From Entonaema liquescens (lineage: Eukaryota > Ascomycota > Sordariomycetes > Xylariales > Xylariaceae): DNA of 64,000 nt. The stretch spans positions 2,480,001 through 2,544,000 of the forward strand of contig CADCSX010000006.1 of the NCBI GenBank assembly GCA_902805475.1, read 5' to 3'. Under the pieces are notes generated by a model that was not told where the DNA came from, searched no databases, and was given only the letters and a program-made list of their open reading frames with translations. This document shows, in pieces, positions 24,603 to 36,536 of the stretch. A program made the translations under genes and the position numbers. The first letter of the stretch is position 1. Each line of letters begins with the position of its first letter.

Positions 24603-25486
24603 TTATTCTTGCTTCTCCTTGGCATTTCCGACGAATCGCTCCTTCATAGATAGCTGTTTCCCTCCCATAGACTTAAACTTGTCAATAAGGGTCTTCCTCG
24701 AGTCTAGCTCAGCGATCTCATCACTGCCTCCAACACTCTTGCCATTGATCATGATATTGGGCACCGTCTTACGTCCTGTCTTAACACCTAATCTTGCCTG
24801 TAGCTGCTTGCCTAAGGGATGCTCGTCAAGTTCGACAACGTAAGGGGCGGGGTCGATAGAATATTTTTCGAGAAGGACACCCTTTGCTCGTTTGGAGTAC
24901 GGGCAGAACGTTTTCGAGAAGATGACAACTAATTAGATGTAAGTAATGAAGTAAGTGTAATGGGCGGCGCGTTAAGCATACCAGGTGATTTCTTCAATAA
25001 ACTATTAAGAGTTGCGTCAATTTCGCGATCCTCTTCCGACTCTTGGTTATCCTCGTCTTCTTCTTTCGAGCTCCCCTTGGGACTACCTTTCTTCTGGCCT
25101 CCGGCCGAGCTCCCTATACCAATGACCTCACTCGGAGCATCAGGCTTCAATGGCGCCTTAGCATTGGCCAAGTCCTTGGCCTTCTGCTCGGCAGCACGTA
25201 GCCGATCGGCCATCTCCTTTGCCAACTGCTCGTCATCCTCGTCAACAGATCCATCACCATCCTTGTCTTTCACCGTCGAATCGACAGTTGTTCCTTTACC
25301 ACTCATCACAACTTGCCCAGAACCTTGTTGGGAACCTAAACCATTCATGGTCTTGCCAAAGAAGTCGTGTACCGTCCGGTTGTCATGGGGAATTGTTGAT
25401 CGCATCTGAGATGTGAAGAATAAGGTGGCGATAACAGCAGCCAGCACCACCATCATGAGGAGGCGTACTCTTCTAGCCGAAGGCAT
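24603..25486 (-). CDS. Membrane-anchored glutaredoxin (Grx6/Grx7-like, CPYS active site)
   Basis: A glutathione-dependent oxidoreductase of the secretory pathway, about 276 aa. Two exons, 24982-25486 and 24603-24928, with a 53-nt intron that joins SPG-VVIFSKTFCPYS. A single N-terminal membrane segment (residues about 8-26, LLMMVVLAAVIATLFFTS) follows a short Arg-rich cytosolic end, as in yeast Golgi/ER glutaredoxins. A hydrophilic linker of about 130 residues, rich in Lys/Asp/Glu and containing DKDGDGSVDEDDE, leads to the glutaredoxin fold. Active-site Cys177 is in CPYS, which is monothiol-like since the second Cys is Ser. The TVPNIMINGKSVGG block holds the cis-Pro and the GG glutathione-binding turn. 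No catalytic residue is missing. The start is supported by the signal-anchor. Confidence 0.87.
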
Positions 25487-28373
25487 TATGAATTAATGGG
25501 TGCGAGGCTACTTTGGTAGGATTCAATCGATTGTTTGCTCGTTTGTTTCGGCCCGGGGATTGTATGCACGACGAGATACTTAAACGAAGGGAATTGCGAC
25601 TTGGAATTTGATATGATGTGTACAATCGTTTATCGGACGGCCGGCGCAAACATGCCTCTATATCGTTTAAATGGTCGCTAGTGGTACCGGCACCAAAACG
25701 TCGATCAACAGATGGCTTGAAACAAGAGTTGGTAGAATGGTTGGAATTAGTGGCGTTTAGAGCGTGCTTTCGAAACGACTTGCAAACTTGGAGACTGGGG
25801 AATATTCTGAAGATTGGCAAGGCTGGAATGGAGACTAGACGTCGACAAGAGTTTTTTTCTCGAATGGAGGCGGCTAAATGCGACCCTCAGCGCAACACGC
25901 TATTAAATTAGTCCAATCGTTGAGAGAAATGGGGAACTAAGAAAGACGAGTAGCGATAAGTAAAATAGTAATTGATTGACAGGTATGATTGACAAGTTTG
26001 ATTGATTGAGAGCTAAAGCAACAAGATGTGGTCCAGGCCGCGCGTGTGCCAATGCCAATGATGTGGGAACGAAACGGTGGATTTAAAAATCAACGAATGG
26101 ACTCGAAAGTAAGTTGAAACATGAGATGGCGATAATTACGAACTGCGAACTGCGAACTGCGAGCTGCAAAAGCTACAAAAGGAATGACGAAGTGCAGTTT
26201 TTGCTTTTGGTTCTCAAACTTTAAACACCTTAAACTTGCCCTTAAACTTGCCTCGGGCGGCCTGGACTCTCTTGAATGCTTCCCCTGTAAGAACCCCTGT
26301 ACTTCAGTATGTACGACCCGAGTTAACTACATGTACCTAATGTCTAGACCCCGCGATCCTGGTTAGATCGGCATTTTTCGTGGCTCGTGGTTTAAAAAAG
26401 AAACAGAAAAAAAAGAACTAAAGATTAATTGCTAATCACTATAAGAAGCTTAGCTTGGCCTGTATTACATCAAAAGATATCCGTTACGAGCTTAGCCTCC
26501 ATATGCAAGGGGAAAGGGGCTAGTTAATCTACCTCGGTACCTAATCTAATATATACCTAGGTACCTATCTACGTGCATGTCCTTGAACGCCTACATGTAT
26601 GCTCTTATCTTGGGGACCGACATGTATTTAGTAAAGTTCCGGCGCAGCAAATGTCTTCTCGGCACATCACCACGCAATAACGTAGATCTGGGGTAAAGTT
26701 CCCCCTGTAGAAAGCTTCATCCATCTCTTGTCCATATAATCCTTCCATAAGAGGATGGAAATGCTATAAGCTATCGACAGATACGGTATGGTCTCCCCTC
26801 TAGAACTTTTTATACCCCTACCATGTTCGGTATGCTACATTAGCTTTCGCTGGTCAGGAGGACCTGTGCGACTTCATCATACCACAGAACAAGCAGTAAG
26901 GCTGGGCCCGTGACGGATACGCGCATTGGAATATTCTAGTGTTGTTCTTGTTGTCGTCTTCCAGCATAGGTACCAATTAAAACTTGGTAGATGAAATGTC
27001 GCATATATACACCCTTTGCCGTGGTCGCCGGAGTGGTAATTATCGGCCAATAGTTATGGGAGGAGTATTACGCCAATAGTTCTCGTGCAATCACATTCCC
27101 CTCGAGAATTCGACTACGCTGTCCATCACATATATAAAATAATCAGGATAGCAGTTTATATAAATTCAACTTTGATTAATCTCTACTCGATGATTCAACA
27201 TTTTCCCCGTGGCTTAAAGTCATTGACATTCGGCTTATAAGCCGCTTAACACATCAAACTTACAGTGACTCCAACACGTGAGAATACCTAGGTAACAGAA
27301 TATAGAGCCCGATAAAGAGTTCATAGGGCTACATGGTTACGAAATAGCCGAACCTCTAGACTTGGATTGGCCATGTCGGGTTGGTAAAGGGCTACCTATG
27401 CTTAAATCAATGTTAATAAACCTATCTCTTGCTGCCACTGCAAACCTCGAGGAAAGTACATATGTACTTAACTAATGTAGAGAAAACCGGGATTGGATGA
27501 ACTGCAGGTAGGTACTAGACAATTGGAACTATTGTAGAGGTAGGTACGTGTAACGACTGAAGTTCGTACCTACCTACATAATACGCAGCTTCCAACGCGA
27601 CTTCCACAGATGGAATCTAACTCTTCCATTAAAACCACTTCACGAGTACTTAGGTACCATCCCTACGTGATAAGTTAAGGTGTACGTATGTACGTATATA
27701 GCTAAATGGACACTATGACCACTAATAATTAACTAAAATGGGATGACAAACTTCCTCGTGACTAAGCATACAGCTGTACGTACCATTAGTACAACTGTAG
27801 CCATCCCATCTCGACCCGCTCTCAAGTGACTTAGTGACTGACTTGACGTTTTCTCGAGGGTTTCTTAGCAACAAATAGGTAGGTACGATGGGAGTCACAA
27901 TGGAATCTACGAAAACCTTGATGGCTCCTTCTTCAGAGGAAGGTACGTCAGAAGAACTAATTGCAAATTTGCATATAGAAGTTGCCCATCAAGGTGTTCG
28001 CTCTTTCCAAGCTGAAGATAAAGGACAGTACTTAATTCACATCAATGATACCATACAGACCCAAAAGGTCCTTAACAATCATTAACTTCTAGTGATAACT
28101 TGGAAATTATCTACAATATTTCTAAGTGTTCGCTAACTTCTCTGCATCACTTTTCTTGCAACCTTAGCACAAACATATCACTACTTTCATCACCTTCCAT
28201 CTTACATCTTCCATCTTACATCTTCCACCTTTCACCTTCCACTCATTCATCAGACATATTAGTCTTTGCAACATCGCCTTCCTCACCACGCCAACCAATC
28301 AATCACTTTCTTCTTTGGAAACTTGGTTTGGCTATTTTCTCTTGCCGTCGCAGATCATTCAGTCATTTTCAAG
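25487..28373. other. 2.9-kb intergenic region
   Basis: No supported gene. It holds a short tandem repeat (cgaactg three times, 26143-26165), a perfect TACCTAGGTA at 26554-26563 and another at 27285-27294, and many ACCTACC words around 27510-27580. The pyrimidine-rich stretch just before 28374 contains about two and a half copies of a cttccatcttacat unit (28190-28240) and probably forms the 5' leader of the F-box gene. Confidence 0.45.
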
Positions 28374-29672
28374 ATGGCTTACTTCTCACCGGAAGTGATC
28401 CTTGAGATTGCGCAGCATATGGATGTCAAGTCTATCCTCAAGCTTAAGGAGATAAGCAAGGTAAGACTCTCTATAATCACCTATAAAATCAAAGCCATTT
28501 ATTAGGTATTCAGACACGAAATTAACCATTATCTATTATAGGAGTACAACGAGCTCATCACGAAGTATGAACATTCATTGTCCCTAGTACGCCTATCAAC
28601 TTTCCCAGTCTCACCCACTGGCGACATCTTCTCTTCAGAACTATGTCAGGACGCTTCATCACCGGGATTACGACATGTAATCAAGCATGCAGGCTTCAAG
28701 ATGGTAAAGGAATTAGAGATTCGACAATACCGAGCCAAGAAGATTCTCACAGGCTCTGACTACATCAATCTCCAGTCACCACCCATGCTCTCGGGAGAAC
28801 TTACTGCTTCTCAGCAACAACACCTGTGCTCGCTCTTGGAACGCGCCTTTGCACAATGCGATTACATCGCGGACATTGCGGCTAATGCGCCTTACGGACC
28901 GCCTTGCCCAAAATGGTTTGGAAAGTGCTTCAAGCATTGGTGGGGAGATCACAGTTTGCTAATAGGTTACCGTATGTTGGACCCGTACACCAATTACCAG
29001 GCACGTCCCGCGCAGCATGACTACATCCGCAACCTATCTAAACAGGATTGTACTATGATGTACTACCTGGTGCTTGCGATGGGAGGAGGCTTCTGCACAG
29101 TCCGCAAGGATTGGTTCGAGTCGGATCCAGCCTTTTGGGAGCGCACGACCGTCTTCAAGGACTGCATTTTGCGCCATGGATCATGGTATGCTTGGGCTCA
29201 TGTCTTCGGAGGCGATGAATGGGAAGATGTTGTCGCGCCTTTTGACAGGCTCGGACTGGCCGAACTCACTAGGTTTGAGTTTGGCGACGAAAAAGCCCCG
29301 CCTAGTCTCCAATCTGTTCTGATCAGTCGGTTTAATGAACTGTACAAGTGTCCCAGAGACAGCATGGGCCATGTGGAGAGCGCAAAGGTGCTAGGACAAG
29401 CCATGAGGCGTTTGATCATTGGGGTCATCGACGAGGACGAGCATCAAGACCAACCAGCGGATCAAGGCGAGCAAGAAGGTCAAGGCCAAGAAGAGGAGCA
29501 AGGTCAGAATGAAGACGAAGGTCAGGAAAAGGGAGACCTCAAACAGGACAATGGTGATCAAGAGCAGGTCAACGAAGACCTAGGTCAAGATGAAGAAGAT
29601 CAGGAAAAGAAGAATCAAGGACAGGAACAGGTACAGGTACAGGTACAGGATAAGGGCGAGCATCAAGATTAG
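28374..29672 (+). CDS. F-box-like protein with acidic/Gln-rich C-terminal tail
   Basis: About 405 aa from two exons (28374-28460 and 28542-29672). The N-terminus MAYFSPEVILEIAQHMDVKS, then ILKLKEISKEYNELI, matches the pattern of an F-box (LPxEIlxxIxxxL... lxxvck). That would link the protein to Skp1 in an SCF ubiquitin ligase, which is inference. The middle 270 residues have no recognised repeat or enzyme motif, but are Trp/Cys-rich in places (CPKWFGKCFKHWWGDH). From residue about 325 on the protein is a run of Gln, Glu, Asp and Gly (QGEQEGQGQEEEQGQNEDEG), probably disordered and built from degenerate short repeats. It ends in QVQVQVQDKGEHQD, encoded by a caggta microsatellite (29620-29650). 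Confidence 0.7.
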
Positions 29673-31671
29673 GGGCAAATTTGGTTGTGATATGCTAGGA
29701 ATAAGGGCAGGCGTACGGGACTGGATGGAGGCATATCTCTTTTCTTTGATTTGCGGCGAGTTGATACCCAGGGTTATTGGTGTATCCCGGACGCCTAACT
29801 GGTTTTGATAGACCAGGATAGTTAGACTGCCCTGATTTCTAGCATACAATACCCAGCAAGTCTGGAGCAGATATCGATGTGACGAATGATCTTTACTTTC
29901 CGCGATTACGATATGGCGATATTAGTTATATGTGCCCGGCAGCGATGTTTTTGTTGGTGTTTAGATAGCGACCTAGAGCTCATCCATGTTTCTAAGCGAC
30001 AGTCAAGTTTAGCAATGGTTAATTTAAGCGATCTCCCTGGTGAATATTAAAAGTTGCACATATGTAAAACGATACCGGACAACTGAGATATCTACCATAA
30101 TAGAGTCCCTATTTTTATACCTAGGTGCCTACTTGATAGGTAGAAGTAGCGTGAACGGGGTTCCCGATCGAAAGTCCATAGAACTACGATGTTCAAAAAT
30201 AGAATTAAACGCTGCATGATAGACGATTTATCGAAAAGTGCAACGCCAAAAGAAGGTAGTCTTAATATATTTAACATCATTACTTTGCAAGCGATAGATG
30301 CCTAATTGAATGAAACCTACTGTCGGCCCATGCATACTTCATGTAATTTACATGACCGTATTTACGGGTACATCTCGACACCAGGCAGATAGTAAGAAAA
30401 TGTCCCCAATAGCGTTGTCCGATATGACATGCGTCTTCGATGTCTCTGATTGTGTCATCATATAATTACACATAAAAAAAACGCCTTACTTGACATTCTA
30501 CGTAACAAGTATCAATTCGTATTAAAAATACCACGAGCTGAAGGTAACTAAGGCGAAAAAAGGAAATTCCGGACGAAACGCTTTCACGCTTTAGACTAGT
30601 GATATAGATAGTTAAGAGACGGTGGCCCCGGGCCCCGTTCAATTCCCGGTTGGTGCCGGCAGCGGGCCGGGGTATAGCGTGTCTCGCATTATATGCCTGG
30701 ACACATGCGTGGATACCCATACATCCAGGTATGTATCATGTATCTGCGAGTATTAGCGTGAGTCACCCGGTGGGAAGGGTATTGGCTCTGAATTTTTAAG
30801 CAGAATGTCCGGGGAGATGTTTGGAGACAATTGGAGATAGCTTCCCCCCCCCCTCTACTTTCCTATTCTGGTATGAACCCGCACTAGGATGCGCCCTCAT
30901 TGGTGCCAGACGCGTATATCTGATTTTGGTATTTCAGCGGACATGATTAGAATCCGATTTCGCAGGGCGTCTGAATTTGGGATCCATACTTGAATTCCAG
31001 CGATCTGATGACCATTCAGCTGGAAATCCATTAACAAAAATATCTGGCAGCCTGACGATTGAATGTTTGCTTGAAATGACTCATGATATAACCATTACCT
31101 ACAGACTGGGGGCTTAATAGGTAGAATTAAAAATGAGGTGACGAATAGAACGTAATAACCCTGCACCACTTACAGGTTCACGGGGGTCATCTTCTAAATC
31201 TGCATCTGCAGCTTCGCCGGATGGCTGCTTACAGGCTGTATGATAGGCGTATAAGCGTGATGCCACTCGGCTCCCTTGCGCTGCCAAGGATCACTAAGAT
31301 GAACTGCCTCTGGCCAACCAGGTAAAAGTGAATTACTTGCGTAGCCTCATAGTAGTCTGCCTTAGGTGGATTATCAGATTCAAGATGTGTCACTAGCCCC
31401 TGTTGTATCCAGGTATAGTACCTGGATGCCTATTAGTCACATAGGCACACCTAGGTAGAGTCTCTTTATAAAGTCGATGCCTTTCTTCTCAGGCTGGTGT
31501 ATCTATCTCCTATTAGTATCAATACCATCATTCTATTATCATCTTCGAGATACGATTTAGTAGCTCTATAAGAGATCGTACAAGACTTCAATACCAACTA
31601 CTTCGTTGAGCCTCCATTGCCCGTTTTATAAACCCCTAGCGAAAAGAGAATCCTCACACATCCTTGTCAAG
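29673..31671. other. 2-kb intergenic region
   Basis: No supported gene. There is a C10-type homopolymer near 30845, and two small hairpins (ccaggta/tacctgg at 31407-31423 and tgcctat/ataggca just after it). Otherwise unremarkable. Confidence 0.4.
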
Positions 31672-32058
31672 ATGTGCCAAAACTGCTACCGAACGACATC
31701 TGCCGCTGTCTCGATGTCATTAGCGATGACAAACCCAGAACTCATCTGGCCGCATCACCAGGATCAAAAGAGACAGTCGGCCCAATGCCAATCATCCACG
31801 GCGCAAACACGACCACAACCTGACGTCAAGCCCTCATCAGCCTCGACTTACTCGGAGTCAACCACATACTCGTACGATAAGGAAAAGAGCCACAGCGATG
31901 ACAAGCAGAAGCGGTCGATGCGCCAACGAATCAAAGACACCCTAAAAGACCTCGGACACCCACCTGCAGCCAAGTCTGATCGAACGAGTGACCAAAAAGT
32001 TCAAGACCTAACAACTGACCATGGTCCAATGAACTCGACTACAGAAGGAAGGAAATGA
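31672..32058 (+). CDS. Small hydrophilic protein of unknown function
   Basis: A 128-aa single-exon frame. I used the ATG at 31672 (MCQNCYRTTSAAVSM) because the preceding pyrimidine-rich sequence looks like a leader; a start at 31606 would add 22 residues. The body is Ser/Thr/Gln/Lys-rich and probably disordered (SSASTYSESTTYSYDKEKSH), with one likely helix, RQRIKDTLKDLGHPP. No signal peptide or domain. Coding status is inferred from length and composition and is moderate. Confidence 0.45.
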   Translation: MCQNCYRTTSAAVSMSLAMTNPELIWPHHQDQKRQSAQCQSSTAQTRPQPDVKPSSASTYSESTTYSYDKEKSHSDDKQKRSMRQRIKDTLKDLGHPPAAKSDRTSDQKVQDLTTDHGPMNSTTEGRK

Positions 32059-33450
32059 AGTTAACAACCATGAGGTTATACCAAATATCACCTGGATATA
32101 AGGGTTGGGTCTACTTTAGGAATATATTCTATGGCTTTCTTGGTAATGATAATGAGATTCAGTCTGCTCATATGGCTTGGTTTATAGGGATAAGGATGGT
32201 CCCCTTGGGGGTAAAGATAGAGGGACCGAGACAGAGTTTGTGGTATACTAAAAGCGAACACTTGGTTTGGAATTGGATGAATACGAAGTAGAAAGAATTA
32301 ATACCAACGATCTCGTAGCAATGTCGAGATGACCTTGGCTAGACTGGCCGAGCGGAATACACATTTAGGACAGTCGCTTAATATTAGTTTCTGTCTCATA
32401 CTTCTATATCATCTATGTTAGGATTGATGTTGATACCTGGTGATGAATGTCATACATAGAGTGAATACCAGGTAGTATACGGGTGACATAGTAACGCCTG
32501 GCCTTCTATCCTCTTGCGAGGGCGCTCATACCCCCCTATACGCTCGATATACCTTCGTATACCCTGTATTAATACCCACTATTCCCTAACAATCTAAATC
32601 AATACCCATCTATAAAGCAGCAAGGCCTTGTAAAATATTGTAGTAGTCTTTAATAATACTTTATCCCCTAGCAAGGCTATAATAGACGGGGTTTTTAGTT
32701 TATGGCTCCCTTATCCGCTTAGGTAGGTCGGTTCCCCATTTGGTGCTCCGGTGCTACGCCGAGTTTCTTGCCGGACAACACCTTGCGAATTTTTATACTG
32801 GGATATGTATCTCTTCTATTCTTAAATGTTACATATATCTTTTACGAAAACGCCATTTGCTTTCGCTGAAACGTAATTATTAACTAAGTATTTCTCGTAC
32901 CGTGTGGTTGAAAAGGGGTTCTGCATATGATTATTTAATCCAAACTACCTATGTTAAATACCTATCAATCAAAGACCTTAAAGAGACATTGCCTTCTTGG
33001 GGAAGCTTCTGAGATAAGCTCCTAAGAGAGAAACGTTTAGCCAAATCTTGGGTTAATTATATACTAGCCTCTATGGGTTCCTTGATGAGAGTATGCCAAA
33101 GTAGAATAGTTAACGGATATTACTATGGAACTTCATAGTTTTTTGTATCCATCTTATTACTCTATTATAAGGGGTTATCCGCCGTGTTCGGCTTGCACTT
33201 GAGGGCTTACTACTTCAAGGACAATTCGTCTAGATAGGCATTGGGTGAGAAAGACGAGGAAAAGAGCGAATCAAAATCATTAGCACCTAGGCAAATAAGA
33301 ATAATTCAAAACAATAGGATTGGAGGAATAGGATACTCAGCATGCGACACAAATGTGGACAAGAAAAATGGAGGTAAAAACAACTTTTCCGTATTGACGT
33401 GAGTTCTAAAAAAGAACGGGACAATTTGAAGAAAAAGCAAAAAGTTATGA
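32059..33450. other. Intergenic, with a possible decayed coding fragment
   Basis: Mostly featureless. A candidate gene remnant at 32889-33139 is listed separately. Confidence 0.35.
32889..33139 (+). pseudogene. Possible degraded coding fragment
   Basis: One frame stays open for about 80 codons on both sides of a single TGA and reads protein-like: VWLKRGSAYDYLIQTTYVKY, then LKETLPSWGSF, stop, DKLLREKRLAKSWVNYILAS, MGSLMRVCQSRIVNGYYYG. The residue balance (Trp, Tyr, Leu, charged residues) is more gene-like than the surroundings. I do not recognise the family. It could be the remnant of a repeated gene or transposon. Chance is a real alternative. Confidence 0.22.
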
Positions 33451-33538
33451 TCCCTCGGGCCGGAATCGAACCGGCGACATTTCGGTAACAATCTTATCAA
33501 TTACAGCCGAACGCGATAACCAACTACACCACCAAGGG
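33451..33538 (-). tRNA. tRNA-Tyr (GTA) with 14-nt intron
   Basis: On the minus strand the acceptor halves CCCTTGG and CCGAGGG pair (one T-G pair), followed by discriminator A. The T arm GCCGG-TTCGATT-CCGGC and a D arm with AGTTGGTTA are standard. The anticodon stem TTCGG/CCGAA encloses CTGTAA plus an intron of about 14 nt (TTGATAAGATTGTT), placed one base 3' of the GTA anticodon as in other fungal tRNA-Tyr genes. Mature length 74 nt before CCA addition. Confidence 0.93.
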
Positions 33539-34081
33539 CCGGTGTGTCTGCAATTACTACGGAAGGAAGTGGGCTCCCTTCCGAGGGATAGTTGCTGTGA
33601 TGGCGAGACTTTTCAAAGGGCTATATATAGTAGGGCTCGTAGTATGCAAAATATGCTTGTCTTTCACCCAATCAGGAATAGGCATAGGAGGGGTTTAGGG
33701 TAAGTGGGGTTAGTGGCATGTGCGCCGTCATGTACATGTACTTCTTTCGATTTACTGTGGATCGAGTATCTAGGTACGTACCTGCAGCAACCTTTCTCCA
33801 TCTTGATAGAACCTGATGAAAGGCGTCAAAGTACTTCTAACCGAATACGATATATATTTTCATGTATTTTCTTTTTGAACAAATTATACGTCTAACTAGG
33901 GTGATATAAATCTTTAATTCGCAGTGTACAATCACCAGAGGAGATCTATCGATGAAACAATCATCTCAAGCCGGTGGCTACAAATTCGATTGTGTTCTTG
34001 GTAAAACTCTTGAATAAGGGGTGAAAGCAATAAGTGCGCAACTTGTCATTGGTGTAGGTATCAACATTTAATGCTAGCTCC
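33539..34081. other. Intergenic, nothing recognised
   Basis: A spacer between the tRNA gene and the 3' end of the pectate lyase. No supported gene. Confidence 0.4.
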
Positions 34082-35640
34082 TTATGAAGAGGGAACAAGT
34101 GAGTTAAGGTACACCTCAATATTCGCATATCCCGAACTGCTGATCTTCATCGCGTCGCTTGCATCCTTCGAATTCAGCCCGTGTGCATCTTCCCACGCGT
34201 CCGGAATCCCGTCCCCATCCGTGTCCGTCGGCGCGTTTCCCTTGGTGTTATCTAAAGAACCCGAATTCTCAGCACTAATTAGCGCGCCCTTCTTGCCGAA
34301 GCTCTGCACTTCTGCTACGAGACCCTTGTCGATCTCGTCGCGTCCTGGGAAGTTGGCGCCGACGTTCTTTAGGACGTAGGTGACCGCGTCGGGAGCCGTC
34401 ATTAGACGTCCTGGTTTTGGATAGTCAAACTGCGTCTTCTGGATGTCCATATTGCTGTAGCAGCTGGTCTGCACGCAGAGGGGGGACCCATTGAGCGTGC
34501 CGTCCTTATTGCTGTCGTAGTAATTCTCCGATACGTCTAGCACGGTGAGCATTGACTCGGAAATAACGTTAACCAGTACACTTACAGCCGTGGAAGTTGG
34601 CGTTTCCCCGCGTGAAGGCGGTTACACTTGTGCTAGGCCCAGAGATGAAATAGTTGTTAATAATATTGGCATTGCTTTGACCTTCACTATCACCAGCGAT
34701 GTAAGCACCGCCTCCTCCCCAGTTATAAATGACCTAATGAGTGGTTTAGAAACTAGTACGTCCACCCAGCATTGGACGTCATCATTGAAAGACTTACATT
34801 GTTCTGAAAGTCGTTCATGCCCTTGACTTTGGGGTTCCTCGTCTTGTTGTCGATATACAGGTTCCTGAAGAGACTGATACCAAAGTCCGACTGCATCAAT
34901 CCGCCACATGAATGGGTTTGCAGCCCTTGGCCGATGATCGTGTTCTGAACTGTCACATTGTGCACAGCTCCATTGATAGAGAATGTTTCATCCCGGCCCC
35001 AGGTGGCCGACACATGGTCGAAGATCATGTTATTACCTTCAGCAATAGTGATACCATCTAGTGGTGCAATTAGTATATAGTCTGGCCCTGAAAATAATTC
35101 TATAGGACAGAAGAGTACCTTTGCCTGAATCACCACCTTTACCCATGCGGAATCGAATATAACGCACGATAGCTTCGTTGGCATTGGAGAATGAGAGGCC
35201 ATTGCCATAGATCGTGATTCCCTTATCGAAATATTAGCACGCGGGATGAAACACACTTGATATATCCCCGGTGGATGAATATCTAGAGACCTACGTTGCC
35301 AGGGGCTGTCTGACCAGCGATATAGATGTTCTTTGAAACCGCAATCCGCTTGGCGATTTTAATGGTTCCGCCAACATCGAAGACGACGATGCGATTCGAC
35401 TTCGACACAGCATCGCGGAAGGATCCCGCCCCAGAGTCACTAACATCATTATGAGAATACTGAACCTGTGAACGTACGCGATTACACTTACTTCAGGTTT
35501 GTCACATGGTAAACCGACCCCGTTCTGCCACCAACAGCATTTCGACCAAACCCTTCGGCTCCAGGAAACGCGAGGAGAGCCGAGGCGTCTGGAATAAGAG
35601 TCGCCAGACAGGCTAAAGTGATGAATTTAAGGACGCCCAT
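34082..35640 (-). CDS. Secreted pectate lyase, polysaccharide lyase family 1-like
   Basis: A plant cell-wall enzyme that cleaves polygalacturonate by beta-elimination in a Ca-dependent way. About 429 aa from six exons (35492-35640, 35295-35439, 35119-35221, 34798-35087, 34586-34733, 34082-34536), all in phase. A signal peptide, MGVLKFITLACLATLIPDASA, precedes FPGAEGFGRNAVGGR, the usual N-terminus of this group. The beta-helix core shows YIAGQTAPGNGITIYG, VRYIRFRMGKGGDSG, NNMIFDHVSATWGRDETFS and FRNLYIDNKTRNPK. The last 40 residues carry NAPTDTDGDGIPDAWEDAHG, a calcium-binding repeat of the thrombospondin-3/dockerin kind often seen at the end of these lyases. Frame intact. It fits a plant-associated or litter-decaying lifestyle. 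No operon-like partner. Confidence 0.87.
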
Positions 35641-36536
35641 AGCTGCTAATGAGTGGCTTAGGAAAAGGGACTTCCAAGAGAAGATCAGCTTGAGAATAGG
35701 TGCCTACATAGAATATAGGGGCGGATATTAAGTAGTTAATATACTTAACCCGAGACACCGGACGACTACTCTTTCGCTCGTAATTTTTCCGGCCCATCTT
35801 CAGGAGGCGTGGGGATTAACCTGTCGCCATGGCATGTTAGGACGGCGTCGCTGTCAAGATTGGGTAGAACGGCCGGGATGAGTCGCATGCATTTAGCGGA
35901 CCCCTGGCTCCGGCGCTGGCTAAACTTATGCGCCACTTATACGAGATTACAGGCGATGCCACCGGAACTACACGTAGAAAACGATCGTGCAGAAGCTTAA
36001 CTTCCTTCTTATGAGCCGACTTTTGTTTCGAGGGATATCCACTTAGGTCACTTATCCTTAGTATATAATTTCCGCCTCAATAGGTGGCTTTGTCGCTGTT
36101 ATACATATATACGGCAAGTACTCGGGATAGCCTATTATATGGCCTTGAAATATGGTGTTAGATGGTTTTTATCGACACTACTATGAAGGCTAACCACTAG
36201 TTAGATTGTTAACCTATGTCACTGCACCAAGACACATTACCAGGGGGGACAGCAAGCCAAGTTGAAGGATCATGCCCCCTCATCAGAACATAAACTATGG
36301 CCATAAATTAGAGTCTTCTCTATTATACTTCTTTTTTAACATTACATCGCCCAATATTTATTGTCCACAATGGGTATCAACCATCATTAAAGAAAAAAGA
36401 GTCGTAAAATGCGTCCAGATCATCTGCCCTGGTATACCGAATTAAAAACGCGTCCGCCCAGCCATGCTACAACATTGCAATAACAAAGGAAAACAGTAAG
36501 AAGTAATTACATCCCGTATGCAAATCAACATCGACT
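35641..36536. other. Intergenic, nothing recognised
   Basis: About 0.9 kb without a supported gene; it includes the upstream region of the pectate lyase and the 3' region of erdS. Confidence 0.4.

Noticed and set aside
25618..25911. 97-codon plus-strand frame beside the glutaredoxin start
   Set aside because: It sits over the glutaredoxin upstream region, with basic composition and no domain; probably chance.
27888..28085. 65-codon frame upstream of the F-box gene
   Set aside because: No motif, no homologue recognised, and it lies in the leader region of the next gene; too weak to call.
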